A stretch of DNA of 64,000 bases, from NCBI GenBank assembly GCA_020744425.1, contig JAGMUV010000052.1:146099-210098 (forward strand), read 5' to 3'. Positions 54,296 through 64,000 of this stretch are shown in pieces. How positions within the stretch are numbered: position 1 is the stretch's first letter; every line of letters begins with the position of its first letter. Made by a program: the position numbers and the translations under genes. The notes under the pieces are model-generated. The model was not told the origin of the DNA, did no database searches, and was given only the letters and a program-made list of their open reading frames with translations. The DNA is from Dactylonectria macrodidyma (taxonomy: Eukaryota > Ascomycota > Sordariomycetes > Hypocreales > Nectriaceae).

Positions 54296-54423
54296 GCAGG
54301 GGAGTCACCTTGCAAGAGTCGCCTTGCAAGATCGAGAGTCATGGCTAGGTATAGGACAGGAGGGTGAAAGGGAGAAATACATTCAAATGTAGAGGCGCCT
54401 GACACCATGGCAGTGACCATTGT

Positions 54424-55537
54424 CTACTCTCTATCGGCATATTTCTTAGGGGGGTGCCGGCTGCGATGCGGCCGTGTTCCACCATCAGGACTGGGGGAAG
54501 GGGCTAATGTGATTGAGGATTCCTCAGCATCAGCTATAATCAACGGGGATGGGGGATTGGGTAAGGCTTTTGCGTTGTCCGCTAGGTGCGGTAGATGGAG
54601 GCGGCCTCCTGTCGCTTCTTGCGAAGTTGGATTCCCATAGGATGGCTCCGCAACGTCGCTGGCGCCCTCGGAGACGCGCTGTCTCTTTGAAGGGGAGGAT
54701 GGAGTAGCCCGGCCCTCCCAGCGAGCGGACCGCTTTGAAGGCGGAGTAGCGGTCGGAGTCGGCGTGGCCGGGGGGACTTGGGCAGGCCTCGGCAGGTAGG
54801 CCAAGTCCAGGACACGGAGGGCCAAATGATTGGTGTCAGTGGTGCGACCAGCTACCTTGGCGGTGATGCTCAGGAGAGCTCCCGGTGATGGTGTTCTGAC
54901 TTTTTGCCACCGCTTCGTATTTTCAAAGAAACAAGCCACAGAGAACGGGACCGGAGATGCCTTTGAGGCGTCGTACACGGATGTTTCAACGGTGAACCGG
55001 CGAGGCTCAGAAGGGTCGCTGGTGTTGTCGTTAGGTGATGGCACGGATCCGATAACGGTCACTATCGGGAGCCACTGTCCTGGTAAGTAGCGGCGATACT
55101 CTTCGAAGTCGGAGACGTCACCAGGGTGTCTAGGAAGGTCAGGCCGTGTGAGACCGAGTGTGAGTCGTGACGTACCTCGACAAACTGAGGGCCTGGACGC
55201 TGATCTCTAGTGTGCCGCCCACGGACTGGGTGGCGGAGAAGCGGCCGTCGGCATAGAAGAAGGTGTTAGGGGTGTAGAGGTCGCGCTCTTCTCACGTCAA
55301 ATAGGCATGAATGCGGGTGCGAATGGGCTCGATGTCGATGCTAGAAGTATAGAAGCCGTCCTCCTCAAAGATGTTGACGTCAGCCTGGATCTCGACGTAG
55401 TTGGGTGCGTTTTCCCGACTCGGGTCGTCCGTGATGCTGTCCACAAAGTCTCGCAGGTGGATGGTATTCGAGAAGGTCACTTGCCGAGACATGTCGAGCA
55501 GAGGTTGAAGGCCGAAGCAATGCATGGAAAGGGGCAA
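54424..55537 (-). CDS. Helitron-adjacent unknown protein, possible OB-fold/ssDNA-binding, one in-frame stop
   Basis: Exon 1 runs from 55537 (or the ATG at 55492) to 55176, then a 46-nt GT-AG intron, then exon 2 from 55129 to 54424; about 340-355 codons. A TGA at 55292-55294 interrupts exon 1, though the frame continues with clear protein character: YTPNTFFYADGRFSATQSVG, then GTLEISVQALSLSR, HPGDVSDFEEYRRYLPGQWL, PIVTVIGSV, FTVETSVYDA and ALLSITAKVAGR. The alternating hydrophobic pattern with two beta-rich halves suggests an OB-like fold, but this is inference and no family is recognised. The C-terminal third is low-complexity and basic (PPSKRSARW, SRHPPKKYADRE). It is transcribed away from the RepHel gene, 0.8 kb from it, which suggests it is Helitron cargo. 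Confidence 0.5.
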
Positions 55538-55619
55538 GGAGTCGGGGGGTGCATGAGGGGCTCATATAAGGGCTTCATCCCAAATTTTTGACACACCGCC
55601 TAGGTCGAGCCACCGGGTG

Positions 55620-56326
55620 TTGTGACGGACGCGGTGTTAGAGGAGAAAATGTTGCATCTAGCAGATGGAAGTGATCATATGTTTGAGAAGCTCTTGCTAT
55701 TCATCCTATCTAATGAGGGTCTTTGGGTCAGTCTTATAGATGAAGAGACTGATGATGACCTCGGATGATATCGGACAGCCGAGACGGTCCGGATGCTACG
55801 GACTATTTGAATTTATCTAGCTATTCACCTGATCAGAGGAAAGGCCGGTCTTGTGATGAGGCTGATGACGAGGCCGATGACGAGGCCGGTGACGAGGCCA
55901 GTGGCTATGGACGCCTATGACGAAAGACAGAAAGCTTGACTGTTATCATAACCGTAGAAATCCGATATCCAGATATGTGACAGAAAACCTTAATATCTCC
56001 GCCAAATCGATTGGCGAGGGCAGAAGACGGCAGACATTGAGACGCCCGGAAGATATCACCATCGATTCAAGGCAATATAGCCTGCCTTTGCGGCCCTGGG
56101 TGGAATGGTATCTCCGCTTCTGCCGGAGCAGAGGATCAGGGGAAACCCGGGTTGAGACGTAGAGGACGGATTCTAGGACTACGCAGGAGCAAGGCCCAGG
56201 GTCGGAGGGTCGGGCGGTAGGAGGTCATGGACAAGGTGGTAGGATTATTTATCTGGGGCCCTGCGTCGTGTTTTGTACAGCGTGGCAGAAATACTAAGGT
56301 AGGAGAGCTAGTAAAGGCGATTCATT
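55620..56326. promoter_or_regulatory. Divergent intergenic region between the unknown gene and RepHel
   Basis: About 0.7 kb with no gene. It would hold the RepHel promoter. It contains four 12-bp GATGACGAGGCC-type repeats at about 55857-55905. Confidence 0.45.
55857..55905. repeat. 12-bp tandem repeat in the divergent promoter region
   Basis: Four imperfect copies of GATGACGAGGCC in a row. Confidence 0.8.
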
Positions 56327-59300
56327 ATGGAGAAGGAGAGTCTAGCCGAGCAGTTCCGCCGACGGGATGCGCGCAACCGCGAGAACGTTGCGCTTGCCGG
56401 TCTGGGAATCCGTACATCGGCGGACATCTTCGAGGCTGCGCAGCTGCAGTTCCAGGAGGCAGCTAGGACAGAGAGCAACTCAGTGGCACCGGGACCGGTC
56501 GACGCTTCAGGGCTGGCGAGTCTCGGCATCCGGACGTCGGCCGACATTTTAGAGGCGACGCAAAGAGAGTACGAACAATCGAGGGAGGAGGGTTCTCGCA
56601 GGCGGCGGGGTCGGAAACCGAGGGAGTCTGGCAGCGTCGAGAGGCAGCCAAGGAGCCTAGAAGGCAGACCGGGAAACAACGAGGCTGCAAGGCCGGGAAA
56701 TAACCAGCTTGCAAGGCCTGGAACATTGTTCCGGTCCGTTCAGATAGACGGAGGCAGCGGGGTGCCGTTAGCCCCACGACCGGCCAGCGAGGAAGAGGCG
56801 CACAATCAGCTGAATACGGCGATGCTCGCGGGATCAGATTCCCGTCCATGGGAGGAAATGCTGGAGGCTGGGCGAAGGTCTCTGGTCGCAGATCTAGGGC
56901 TTCGGACGGTGGCTGATATTTCCGAGGAGTCGAGAAACGACAATATTTGGCAATGGAAACGGACGAGGACAGTGGAGTCGTTCGGCCAAGTCGCCGGCGA
57001 GGCCGAGGATGCGGCGGAGGACGGTGCTCCTCCTGCGGGGCCGAGTACGCAGCCGGGAAGGAAGAGAGCGGGTTCTGGCCGCACTGATCAGCCAGCACCG
57101 AAGCGCAAGAGGGCCGCGGTCCGCCGAGAGAGGGACGAGGAAGAACAGGCGGGGGACCTCGCCTGCGTCTTAGAGGCGCTCGATGAAGAGTTTGCGGAGA
57201 AGGAACGACTCTCACACGGACAGGAATGGTGTGCGCCTGTGCCTCACGAGAGGAAGGTGAAGACGGTCCAGGAATTTTACAAGGCGTTTCATGAGACGAG
57301 GACGTTACCGATCCTCACCTGCATGTTCTGCTACCGTAAGTACAGCAGGGCAGAGTTGGAAGATGTTGAGTGGGACAGGTGGATGGCAAGTCCTGTCGAG
57401 AAGCGCGATGGATCACCCTTCAAGTGCCTCCGGTGCTTCCCTGTGGGGGGGAAGATTCGTGGGTGTGCGGATTGCGTGAGACAACTGAAGAGAGGCGCCT
57501 TGTCTCCGGCCGCACAGCTGCACACCAAGCTAGGATGCGAGCACATGTTTCCCGATGAGCTGAAGGGCCTCACGCCGGTGGAGGAGAAGCTCATCGCGCT
57601 GAACTCGTGTTACGGCTTCATCACCAAGTACAGCATCCCAGAGGGGCACCGGCAGAATGTGAGATATCCGAGGCATGTCAAGGGGCACATCACGGTATTC
57701 CCCAACAACGTGCAGGAGCTAGCGACAAGGGTGCTTCCGCATCCGCTCCTGAAGGTTATGGATGACATTCACGTGTCGTGGCAGGGGCCGGAGAGGCCGG
57801 CGCCGAGCGATCTCTCGGCACTGCTCTCGGTGCGGCGCCGAGCGATCTCTCGGCACTGCTCTCGGTGCGGCGCCGAGTTGTGGAAAGGGCCCTAATGTGG
57901 CTGAAGAGGCACAATCCTTTGTATGTCGACATCGACATTGATACGGCGGAACTGGATAGCTGGAATGCACCGTCGCACGGTGTGCCATACCAAGTCTATG
58001 AGCGTTTGGAACGGGACGAGCCGTCGGCGTGGGAGAAGGCACGAACGGCACAAGTCGTGCCACCCACAGAGCGCGGCTTGGAGGATGAGGGAAGCGTAGA
58101 TATTCGAGAAGTGCTGGCAACGCTGGGCCACGGGTTCGATGCAGGCATCGGGGGGGACGCGGCGGGGAAATCAGTGGATGCCGATTGTGAAGCCGGAGAC
58201 GAGAACGTCGATAGTGCTACCGCCGCTGCCGGCCCGGTCCACGAGATCAGCTCGTCCGGGATGTTCGCCCTCGATGGGCGACCGGATATCGCGGACGCGG
58301 AGAAGTTGCGGTATGTCTACGATGCTCTGCGCCATGATGATGCCCGTTACGAAATACGGGCTGGGATGTGGGCGGGATCGGCCGAGGTGCGACATGGAGA
58401 CACGCGTGAACCCTATATTCTCGTGTCCAGGGGGGAGGACTTTGCCGATCCCTTCGACGCACCGTTCTTTGCAAAGACGTTCCCGACTCTGTTTCCTATC
58501 GGTAGAGGGGGCCCACGCCAGGCCGAGGAGAGCCTCACGGACGTGGGCGGTGAGGTGGATGGAAGCGTCGAAGCGGAGGCCAGGGCGCGGAGTCTCGTCT
58601 CGTCGCGAAATATGACCCTAGAGACGTGGGCCAAAGTGGTGCTCCAGCGCCACGGCGGCCGGTTCGCGACACATCACGTCTTCGCCTTTCTCGTCTTCAA
58701 CATGGGAGTGAGGTCGAGAAATCGTCGCGTCAGCATGCTCAGCGTGACGAGGAAGAACTTCCCGGAGGTGGAGCGCATTGTAGGCTCGCTGAGCGCGGAG
58801 AGGTTGGAGGCGGCCAAAGTCGAGCTGGAGACGACCAGGAAGACGGGTGACGAGGCCGTTGGCCAGTTATTGAGGAGCCTGTCGCTGTACGGGTTCCGCC
58901 AGCCAATGTCGAGGGAGAGCCGGCTGAGCATGCGGCGGAAGATCAAGTCGCTCATTATACGGGAAGGCATACCCGCGATATGGTTCACGCTGAACCCGAA
59001 CGACATCACAAACCCGGTCAAGCTCAGGCTTGCTGCATATCGGACGCGGGATCCGGACGAAGCCGAGGCCTTTCTAACGAGCCTCGACCTAGCATATAAG
59101 CGAGCACGGCTGGCGGTCTCGGATCCCCTCAGCTCAGCAGTCTTCTTCCACCGGGAGATGTCCATGTTCTTCGAACACTACGTGAAGGTGGGAGTGGATT
59201 CTGTGTTTGGGCGGATCAGCAGGTACTTTGGGGCTGTGGAGACTAACGAGCGCGGGGCGCTCCACGTCCACGGATTGCTCTGGCTCCAGGGAAACATGCA

Positions 59301-62300
59301 CCTCAGCTCCATACTCGGAGATGTCGCGGGGGAGGATCAAGCGGAGTACCGGGAGAGAGTCATCCGGTACATCGACAGCGTCTTCGAGGAGGTTGGTTCC
59401 CCGCGCGCAAGAGCGACTCAGGAACGCATTATCTAACATGAGAGTCGATAAATGTAGGATCTCGACCAGGAGGCTTCCTCGGTGGTGCAGGCGGAGAGGT
59501 CCGTGACGTCGGACATATCGTCGCTGCTGCGGAACAGCCAGCAGTTCGCCTCCTCGTTCGACGAGGAAAGCAACTTTTGCGCAGGCGCTACCCAGATCCA
59601 CACCCACAGCCCTACGTGCGTGAAATACTCCATCAAGGGACAGCGCAAGAATCGAGATCCGTGCCGGTTCAAGGCGCCGTGGAGATTAGTGGAGAGGACG
59701 GCGTTCACTGAAAGCGGAGTGTTGCAGATCCGGCGAAGTCACAGCATGGTGAACCGGTGGAACAAGGCCATGGCGGTAGGATTGCGACACAACCACGACA
59801 TCTCCTTCATCGCGACTCAGTGCAAGACCATGGCCATCGTGTTCTACGTGACCAACTATGCAACCAAGGTCGAGGATCCGGTGTGGAAAAGGGTGGCCGC
59901 AGCGGCAGAACTGCTCCCCGTCCTGAACGAGTCGGTCACCGAGAGCCAGACGGAGGAGGCGAAGCGAGACCAGAACAGAACGCGCCAGTTCCTGATGAGA
60001 GTCGCGAATCGCATCTTCACAGACCGGCCGCTGTCGCAGGTCGAAGTCGTCGCTCATTTGCTAGGGTATCCTACTGAGTTTGCGAGCAACCATGGCTGGA
60101 CCTTCCTTAATGCATCTTCCCTTTACTGGCACATCTTCCGACGGTGGCGGCACCTGCGACGCCAGAGCGGCATGGAGATGGCGGACGAGCAGGTCGAGGA
60201 GACGGTACTCCTAGAAGAGGCCGGACAAAGGATCTCTTTCCTGCAAGCATACCCGCACCGCGGCGGACTACTGCAGGGACTGTCGCTGTACGACTACATG
60301 TCCGTAGTCAAGCTGAAGCGGAGGAGCAACGGAGCAGGAGTCTGGGGGGAGGTGCAATTCGACAGCTCGTGGCCCCTCTCGCAGACGTGGGTGCAAGCGC
60401 TGCGAAAGCCCGGCGAGCACGCTGTCGTCTGTTTCGATGGTTACCTGAGTACGGACTTTAGCGACGAAGGCGAGGTCTACCATAAGAGGTACGTAGCGAG
60501 CACGCGAATAGCTTGACATGTCTGCCCAAAAGCTGACGTTGCTATGGTAGGGCGGCAGTCCAGCATCTCGCAATATTCGTGCCGTGGGAATTGTTCTCGT
60601 CCGAGACATCAGGCGATATCAACACCATCTGGGAAAGACAGAAACAGGCGCTGCCCCGGAGGATGTCCTTCCTCGCAGATAACATCCAACTCCTTCACCG
60701 GTCGGCTGAAGACGCGAAACGCGATGCGAAGCAGTGGGCCGCCCAATCCGGGGACGGCGATCCCACCTCCGAGGCGATCGGCCCGGATATGGGCGACGGT
60801 GATGAGGGACCGGGTCGGGCGTTCCGGTCGGACGGCGTCGCCAACGCAATCCGCCTCATCGACGTCTTGAGGACGACGATGGGAGCCAACCAGGTCACGG
60901 CCGGCTCGAAGGAGATCTCGAGAATGATACGGCAGTTGAGTCGATTCCACCAAGTGGCCTTGCGTTCAATGGACGAGCCGTGCCGTGCGATATTTAACGA
61001 GCAGGGGCTGGACGCCCAAGAAGGACCGTTTCTGGGGGCAGATGTACCAGGACAGGGGTTGATCAGGTCCATCAAGTCGCAGCAAAGGAATGTGTCGAAA
61101 GAGAGAGAAAGGATGATCCAGGGAATACAAGGCCGGCCTGACGACGACACCATAGGTCACGGTTCAGCTGTGGACTGTGAGCCGAACGGGTTCGGCGAGC
61201 AGGGCGAGGGTCTCACAAGTGCCGATCCGGGGGCCTCAGTCCGGGGCACAGGTCCTTCGACGAGCATCCACTTCGGCCCGTCGACGTCGTTTTCCGAGGC
61301 AGGGAGGCAACTGGCTGAGGCGTTCACGCTCAACGAGAGACAGAGCATCGCCTTCCGACTGATATGCCGCCAACTCGACCGGGTACGTCGCGATGAACAA
61401 GGGACATCTCAGCTCTGCCAATTCGTCGGCGGCGAGGGCGGCACGGGGAAATCACGAGTCATTGGTGCCGTCGCCGAGCTGTTCGCGAGCAGGGGGATGT
61501 CGCACCGTCTGTTGCTAACGGCGACGTCGGGAACGGCCGCCGCGAGCATTGACGGGATCACCATCCACTCCGCATGCGGGTTCTCCAAAGATACGGCGGC
61601 GCGGTCTCGCCGAGTAGAGCCGGACGGCTTTGCAGCGCCCAGCTCTTCTGGTCTCCGTATCGATGGGCAGACCACGGCCGAGTGGCAGGAGAAGTGGTTG
61701 CTGATCATAGACGAGGTAAGCATGTTGGGGGCGAGGACACTGTACACCGTAAACGAACGGCTCTGCCAGCTCCGAGGATCTGCCCGCGACTTCGGTGGGA
61801 TCCCCACCGTCCTCTTCTGCGGAGACTTTCACCAGTTCCGTCCCGTGCAGGAGAGATCGATCCTGCTCCCGAGCACGGCCATCGCCTGGGACGAAGAACG
61901 ATCGTTCACAGCTGAGCAGAGGTACCAGCACGACAGGGCACACGCGCTATGGAACAAGTTCACGACGGTGGTCATGCTAAACGAACAAGTCCGCGCCGCC
62001 GGCGATCCACAACTGCAGCGGCTGCTGACGCGAGTGCGCCAGGGCGTGCAAGACCAGTCAGACCTGGAGTTACTGAATAGCACCTGCTACCGGGAGGACA
62101 GGCAGATCCCATGGGAGTCGGGCATCACGGTGGTGACGCCGCTGAACAGAAACCGCTGGAACCTGAACATCGAGGCGTCCCTCTGTTTCCAGAAGGAGCG
62201 GAGGGCGCCGCTGCGCATCTTCATCTCCGAGCACAGATGGAAGGACGGGGAGCCGAGTGAGGAGGAAGCCGTCATGATCCTCAACCAGGGAGACGACAGC

Positions 62301-62951
62301 GCCATCCCGGTACCTGCCGTCCTCATGTTCGTTCCGGGTATGCCCGTCGTCGTGAACCAGAACACCCACCAAGGACTGAAGCTGGTCAACGGAGCAAGCT
62401 ACGCGGCGCTAGACGTCATCCTCGACAAGGCGCACCCGGGCTATCACGTCGACGCCGATATCATCCTCCACTTTGGCCCTCCGGCGGGGATCGTGCTCGC
62501 GTCGGAGACGACGAGAGACCTCCGCTTCGTCGGTATGCCGCCCGGCACGATCCTCCTGACGCCTATCAGCATCAAAATAGAGTGCCAGAGGAAGCGGCCG
62601 TGGCAGAAGAACAACGTCAGTAGGCGGGGGCTGCCATGCGCCGCGGCTTTCGCATGTACGGACTACAAAGTCCAAAGCAAAACGTTAGATCGGGTTGCCC
62701 TCGAACTGCGCGGAACCAGGACGACGAGCATCGACGGTCAGGTGGTCCCGACACAATGCGACCCGTACAGTCTGTACGTGCAGCTGTCACGATGCAAGTC
62801 GCTGGACGGCATCATGCTCCTGTCAAAGGCGCGAGAGAGGGACTTCGTAGGCAACAAGGTGCCCGACAACATGGTTGCAGCGGAGTGGAGGCTGGAACGG
62901 TTGAGCGACGCAACGATCAGAAAAGCCGAGCTGTGGGACTGGTCAGGATAA
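56327..62951 (+). pseudogene. Helitron RepHel gene, complete except for a 35-bp tandem duplication
   Basis: Exons are 56327-59391, 59458-60488 and 60551-62951, with introns of 66 and 62 nt. Leaving out one copy of a 35-bp duplication (57800-57869) gives one frame of about 2,153 codons. The N-terminal extension carries three LGIRTSADIxEA-type repeats. A Cys-rich zinc-like region (TCMFCYRKYS, CLRCFPVGG, GCADC) follows. The Helitron Rep domain comes next (GIPAIWFTLNPNDITNP), with the HUH motif in GALHVHGLLW (about residue 967) and the two-tyrosine motif YVTNYATK (about 1137). The C-terminal PIF1-like helicase has Walker A GGEGGTGKS (about 1646), Walker B LLIIDEVSML (about 1737), LFCGDFHQFRPV, and ends SLYVQLSRCKSLDGIMLL. 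HUH nickase and helicase together drive rolling-circle transposition. All catalytic motifs are present. The duplication makes this copy defective unless it is polymorphic. Confidence 0.9.
57800..57869. repeat. 35-bp tandem duplication inside RepHel
   Basis: Two exact 35-bp units beginning GCGCCGAGCGATCTCTCGGC, followed by the first 8 bases of a third. Thirty-five is not a multiple of three, so the second copy shifts the frame; downstream coding continues in the frame expected if one unit is absent. Confidence 0.95.
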
Positions 62952-63320
62952 GAACTGATCAAGAAGTCAGACAATAAGTGTTAGTAAGATGTAGATGAAG
63001 GGGACCATAAGGTGAAAATGCATTTACAGATTAAAGCTGATGTTCAGGATGTGGTTCATGATCGTTTTCGATTTCGATGTTTTCTAACGCTTTCAGGGCG
63101 TTATCACAGAGCTTAGAAGAGATAACACGTGCTTGCCGCCTGGTACGATTAGTCATCTTATCTCTTTCGTTGATGTTATATTGACAGCACGAGGGGTTTG
63201 GTCAGGTGCTGAAGCACGGGGTTTTAAGGGCGAAACTTTTGATTGGAGGAGTCAGGTGATTTTGAGGCCCGGAAAAAGATGGCGGCATATAAAACCTTTC
63301 GTCACTTCGTTCCTCAAGGC
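62952..63320. other. Region 3' of RepHel
   Basis: No gene. This is where the Helitron 3' terminus should lie, but no CTRR end with an adjacent hairpin could be identified with confidence. Confidence 0.4.
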
Positions 63321-63361
63321 ACCGCAGGCGGTCTGCCCAGAAGAGCCTTGAGGAACGAAGT
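63304..63361. repeat. Perfect 17-bp inverted repeat (hairpin) at the duplication boundary
   Basis: ACTTCGTTCCTCAAGGC (63304-63320) and its reverse complement (63345-63361) flank a 24-nt loop. The loop itself starts with the palindrome ACCGCAGGCGGT. Only the loop and right arm are present in copy 1 near 53382-53423. Confidence 0.88.
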
Positions 63362-64000
63362 TAGAGACGAAAATCGGTCAACATACCTTGAGCAAATTTT
63401 ATCATTTTCAGCTGACATGAATTTAGTTGAAGCAAGATCGGCAGCTCGGCAGTTGTAGCGTCGTTGCAGGCTTGACTATAGGTGGGGTGTGATTGGCATG
63501 TCGAGATCATAAAACATATCTCCGGCTCTCTATAAAACCTCATAGAAACCTTAATAGCAACCCAGGGTGGAGTCATGTCACTGGCACTCACTCTCCCAAA
63601 AGCTCACGATTAAAAGCATTATAGTCAATTCATTTGATTATAAGATATAGCATCTATAGCCCTCTCCCTCATCTTGAACATGGCGACGTGCCCGGTTCGG
63701 TTCCAATTTTCCTGCGACAATATCCCCGAAGGTCTGAATTTTACTCACGAGATTTCAAAGAGTCTCGTCAGGCCCCTATCCCATGCCCGGCAAGATGATT
63801 CATACGCCTATCGTTTTCAACGTGCAGTGCTGCCTTTTTTGAAAGAACACGAACCGGTTTGCCGCGCAGCGTCCAATCCGTTTTGCGGAATTTGCGGATC
63901 ACCCATCGCAACCGTTCTGCAGACGCCAATGTCCTTTCTTCACAAAGAGGGTGATCCCTACGTTGGGGTTCTTGTCAGCGGCGTGTGTGGGAAAGGCGAT
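63321..64000 (+). repeat. Duplicated block, copy 2, cut by the window edge
   Basis: Direct repeat of 53382-54070 carrying the second MYND gene. Continues beyond the window. Confidence 0.88.
63680..64000 (+). CDS. MYND-type zinc-finger protein (copy 2), partial
   Basis: Starts MATCPVRFQFSCDNIPEG and follows copy 1 residue for residue with few changes (for example Tyr to His in LSHARQDD and Ala to Val in HEPVCRAA), up to GVCGKG at the edge. The MYND finger itself would lie beyond the window. A CTATAAAA box at 63530-63537, about 145 bp upstream of the ATG, is a candidate TATA element that copy 1 lacks. Confidence 0.8.
   Translation, partial: MATCPVRFQFSCDNIPEGLNFTHEISKSLVRPLSHARQDDSYAYRFQRAVLPFLKEHEPVCRAASNPFCGICGSPIATVLQTPMSFLHKEGDPYVGVLVSGVCGKGD

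Noticed and set aside
56463..57215. 250-codon minus-strand frame
   Set aside because: Antisense of RepHel exon 1 in GC-rich DNA.

Overview
The window looks like a repeat-rich accessory region of a filamentous ascomycete genome (Pezizomycotina). Genes carry short GT-AG introns (44-106 nt). The protein families are typical of these fungi: fungal sugar MFS permeases, a Zn2Cys6 factor, C2H2 factors, Fot1/pogo and RepHel Helitron elements. The species cannot be named from the sequence.

Layout. 1-5.7 kb is a graveyard of nested fragments: hAT, internally deleted Tc1/mariner, Copia pol, a catalase-peroxidase gene piece, two Fot1-like relics and a decayed bZIP gene. 6.4-8.3 kb is an apparently intact Fot1/pogo element with 48-bp terminal inverted repeats (TIRs) and an open 551-aa transposase. 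9.0-10.4 kb is a complete intron-bearing Tc1-like element. 10.9-19.9 kb is the main intact host locus: three MFS sugar/alpha-glucoside-type permeases in tandem, the outer two being close paralogues with identical exon 2 and exon 3 lengths. 19.9-24.3 kb holds no recognisable gene. 24.3-26.3 kb is an intact C2H2 gene, followed by a nearly intact hAT with one in-frame stop. 29.1-31.0 kb joins an ankyrin-repeat block, antisense, to a truncated Helitron. 34.3-35.8 kb is a C2H2 transcription factor, 36.9-37.6 kb a GCN5 C-terminal fragment, 37.8-39.2 kb a second complete Tc1-like element, and 39.4-42.2 kb hAT and MULE relics. 42.5-43.1 kb encodes a GPI-anchored serine-rich protein and 45.1-47.8 kb a complete five-exon Zn2Cys6 regulator. 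49.2-52.7 kb is another debris zone: a 19-bp minisatellite that inverts, a RING ORF, a kinase-like gene split by a hAT-type MITE with an exact 8-bp target duplication, and an HMG-box NHP6-like gene lacking a clear start.

53.4-64 kb is the most unusual part. A MYND zinc-finger gene lies beside a divergently oriented pair: an unidentified, possibly OB-fold-like gene and a full three-exon RepHel Helitron gene of about 2,150 codons. The RepHel gene is broken only by a 35-bp tandem duplication. Beyond it a second, highly similar copy of the MYND gene and its upstream DNA begins, about 9.93 kb from the first, and runs off the window. This is consistent with a head-to-tail repeat unit that contains the Helitron.

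Intact host genes (permeases, transcription factors, GPI protein) sit as islands between transposon blocks. Most other host-like sequences (katG, GCN5, bZIP, the kinase-like gene, the ankyrin block, possibly NHP6) are fragments at element junctions.
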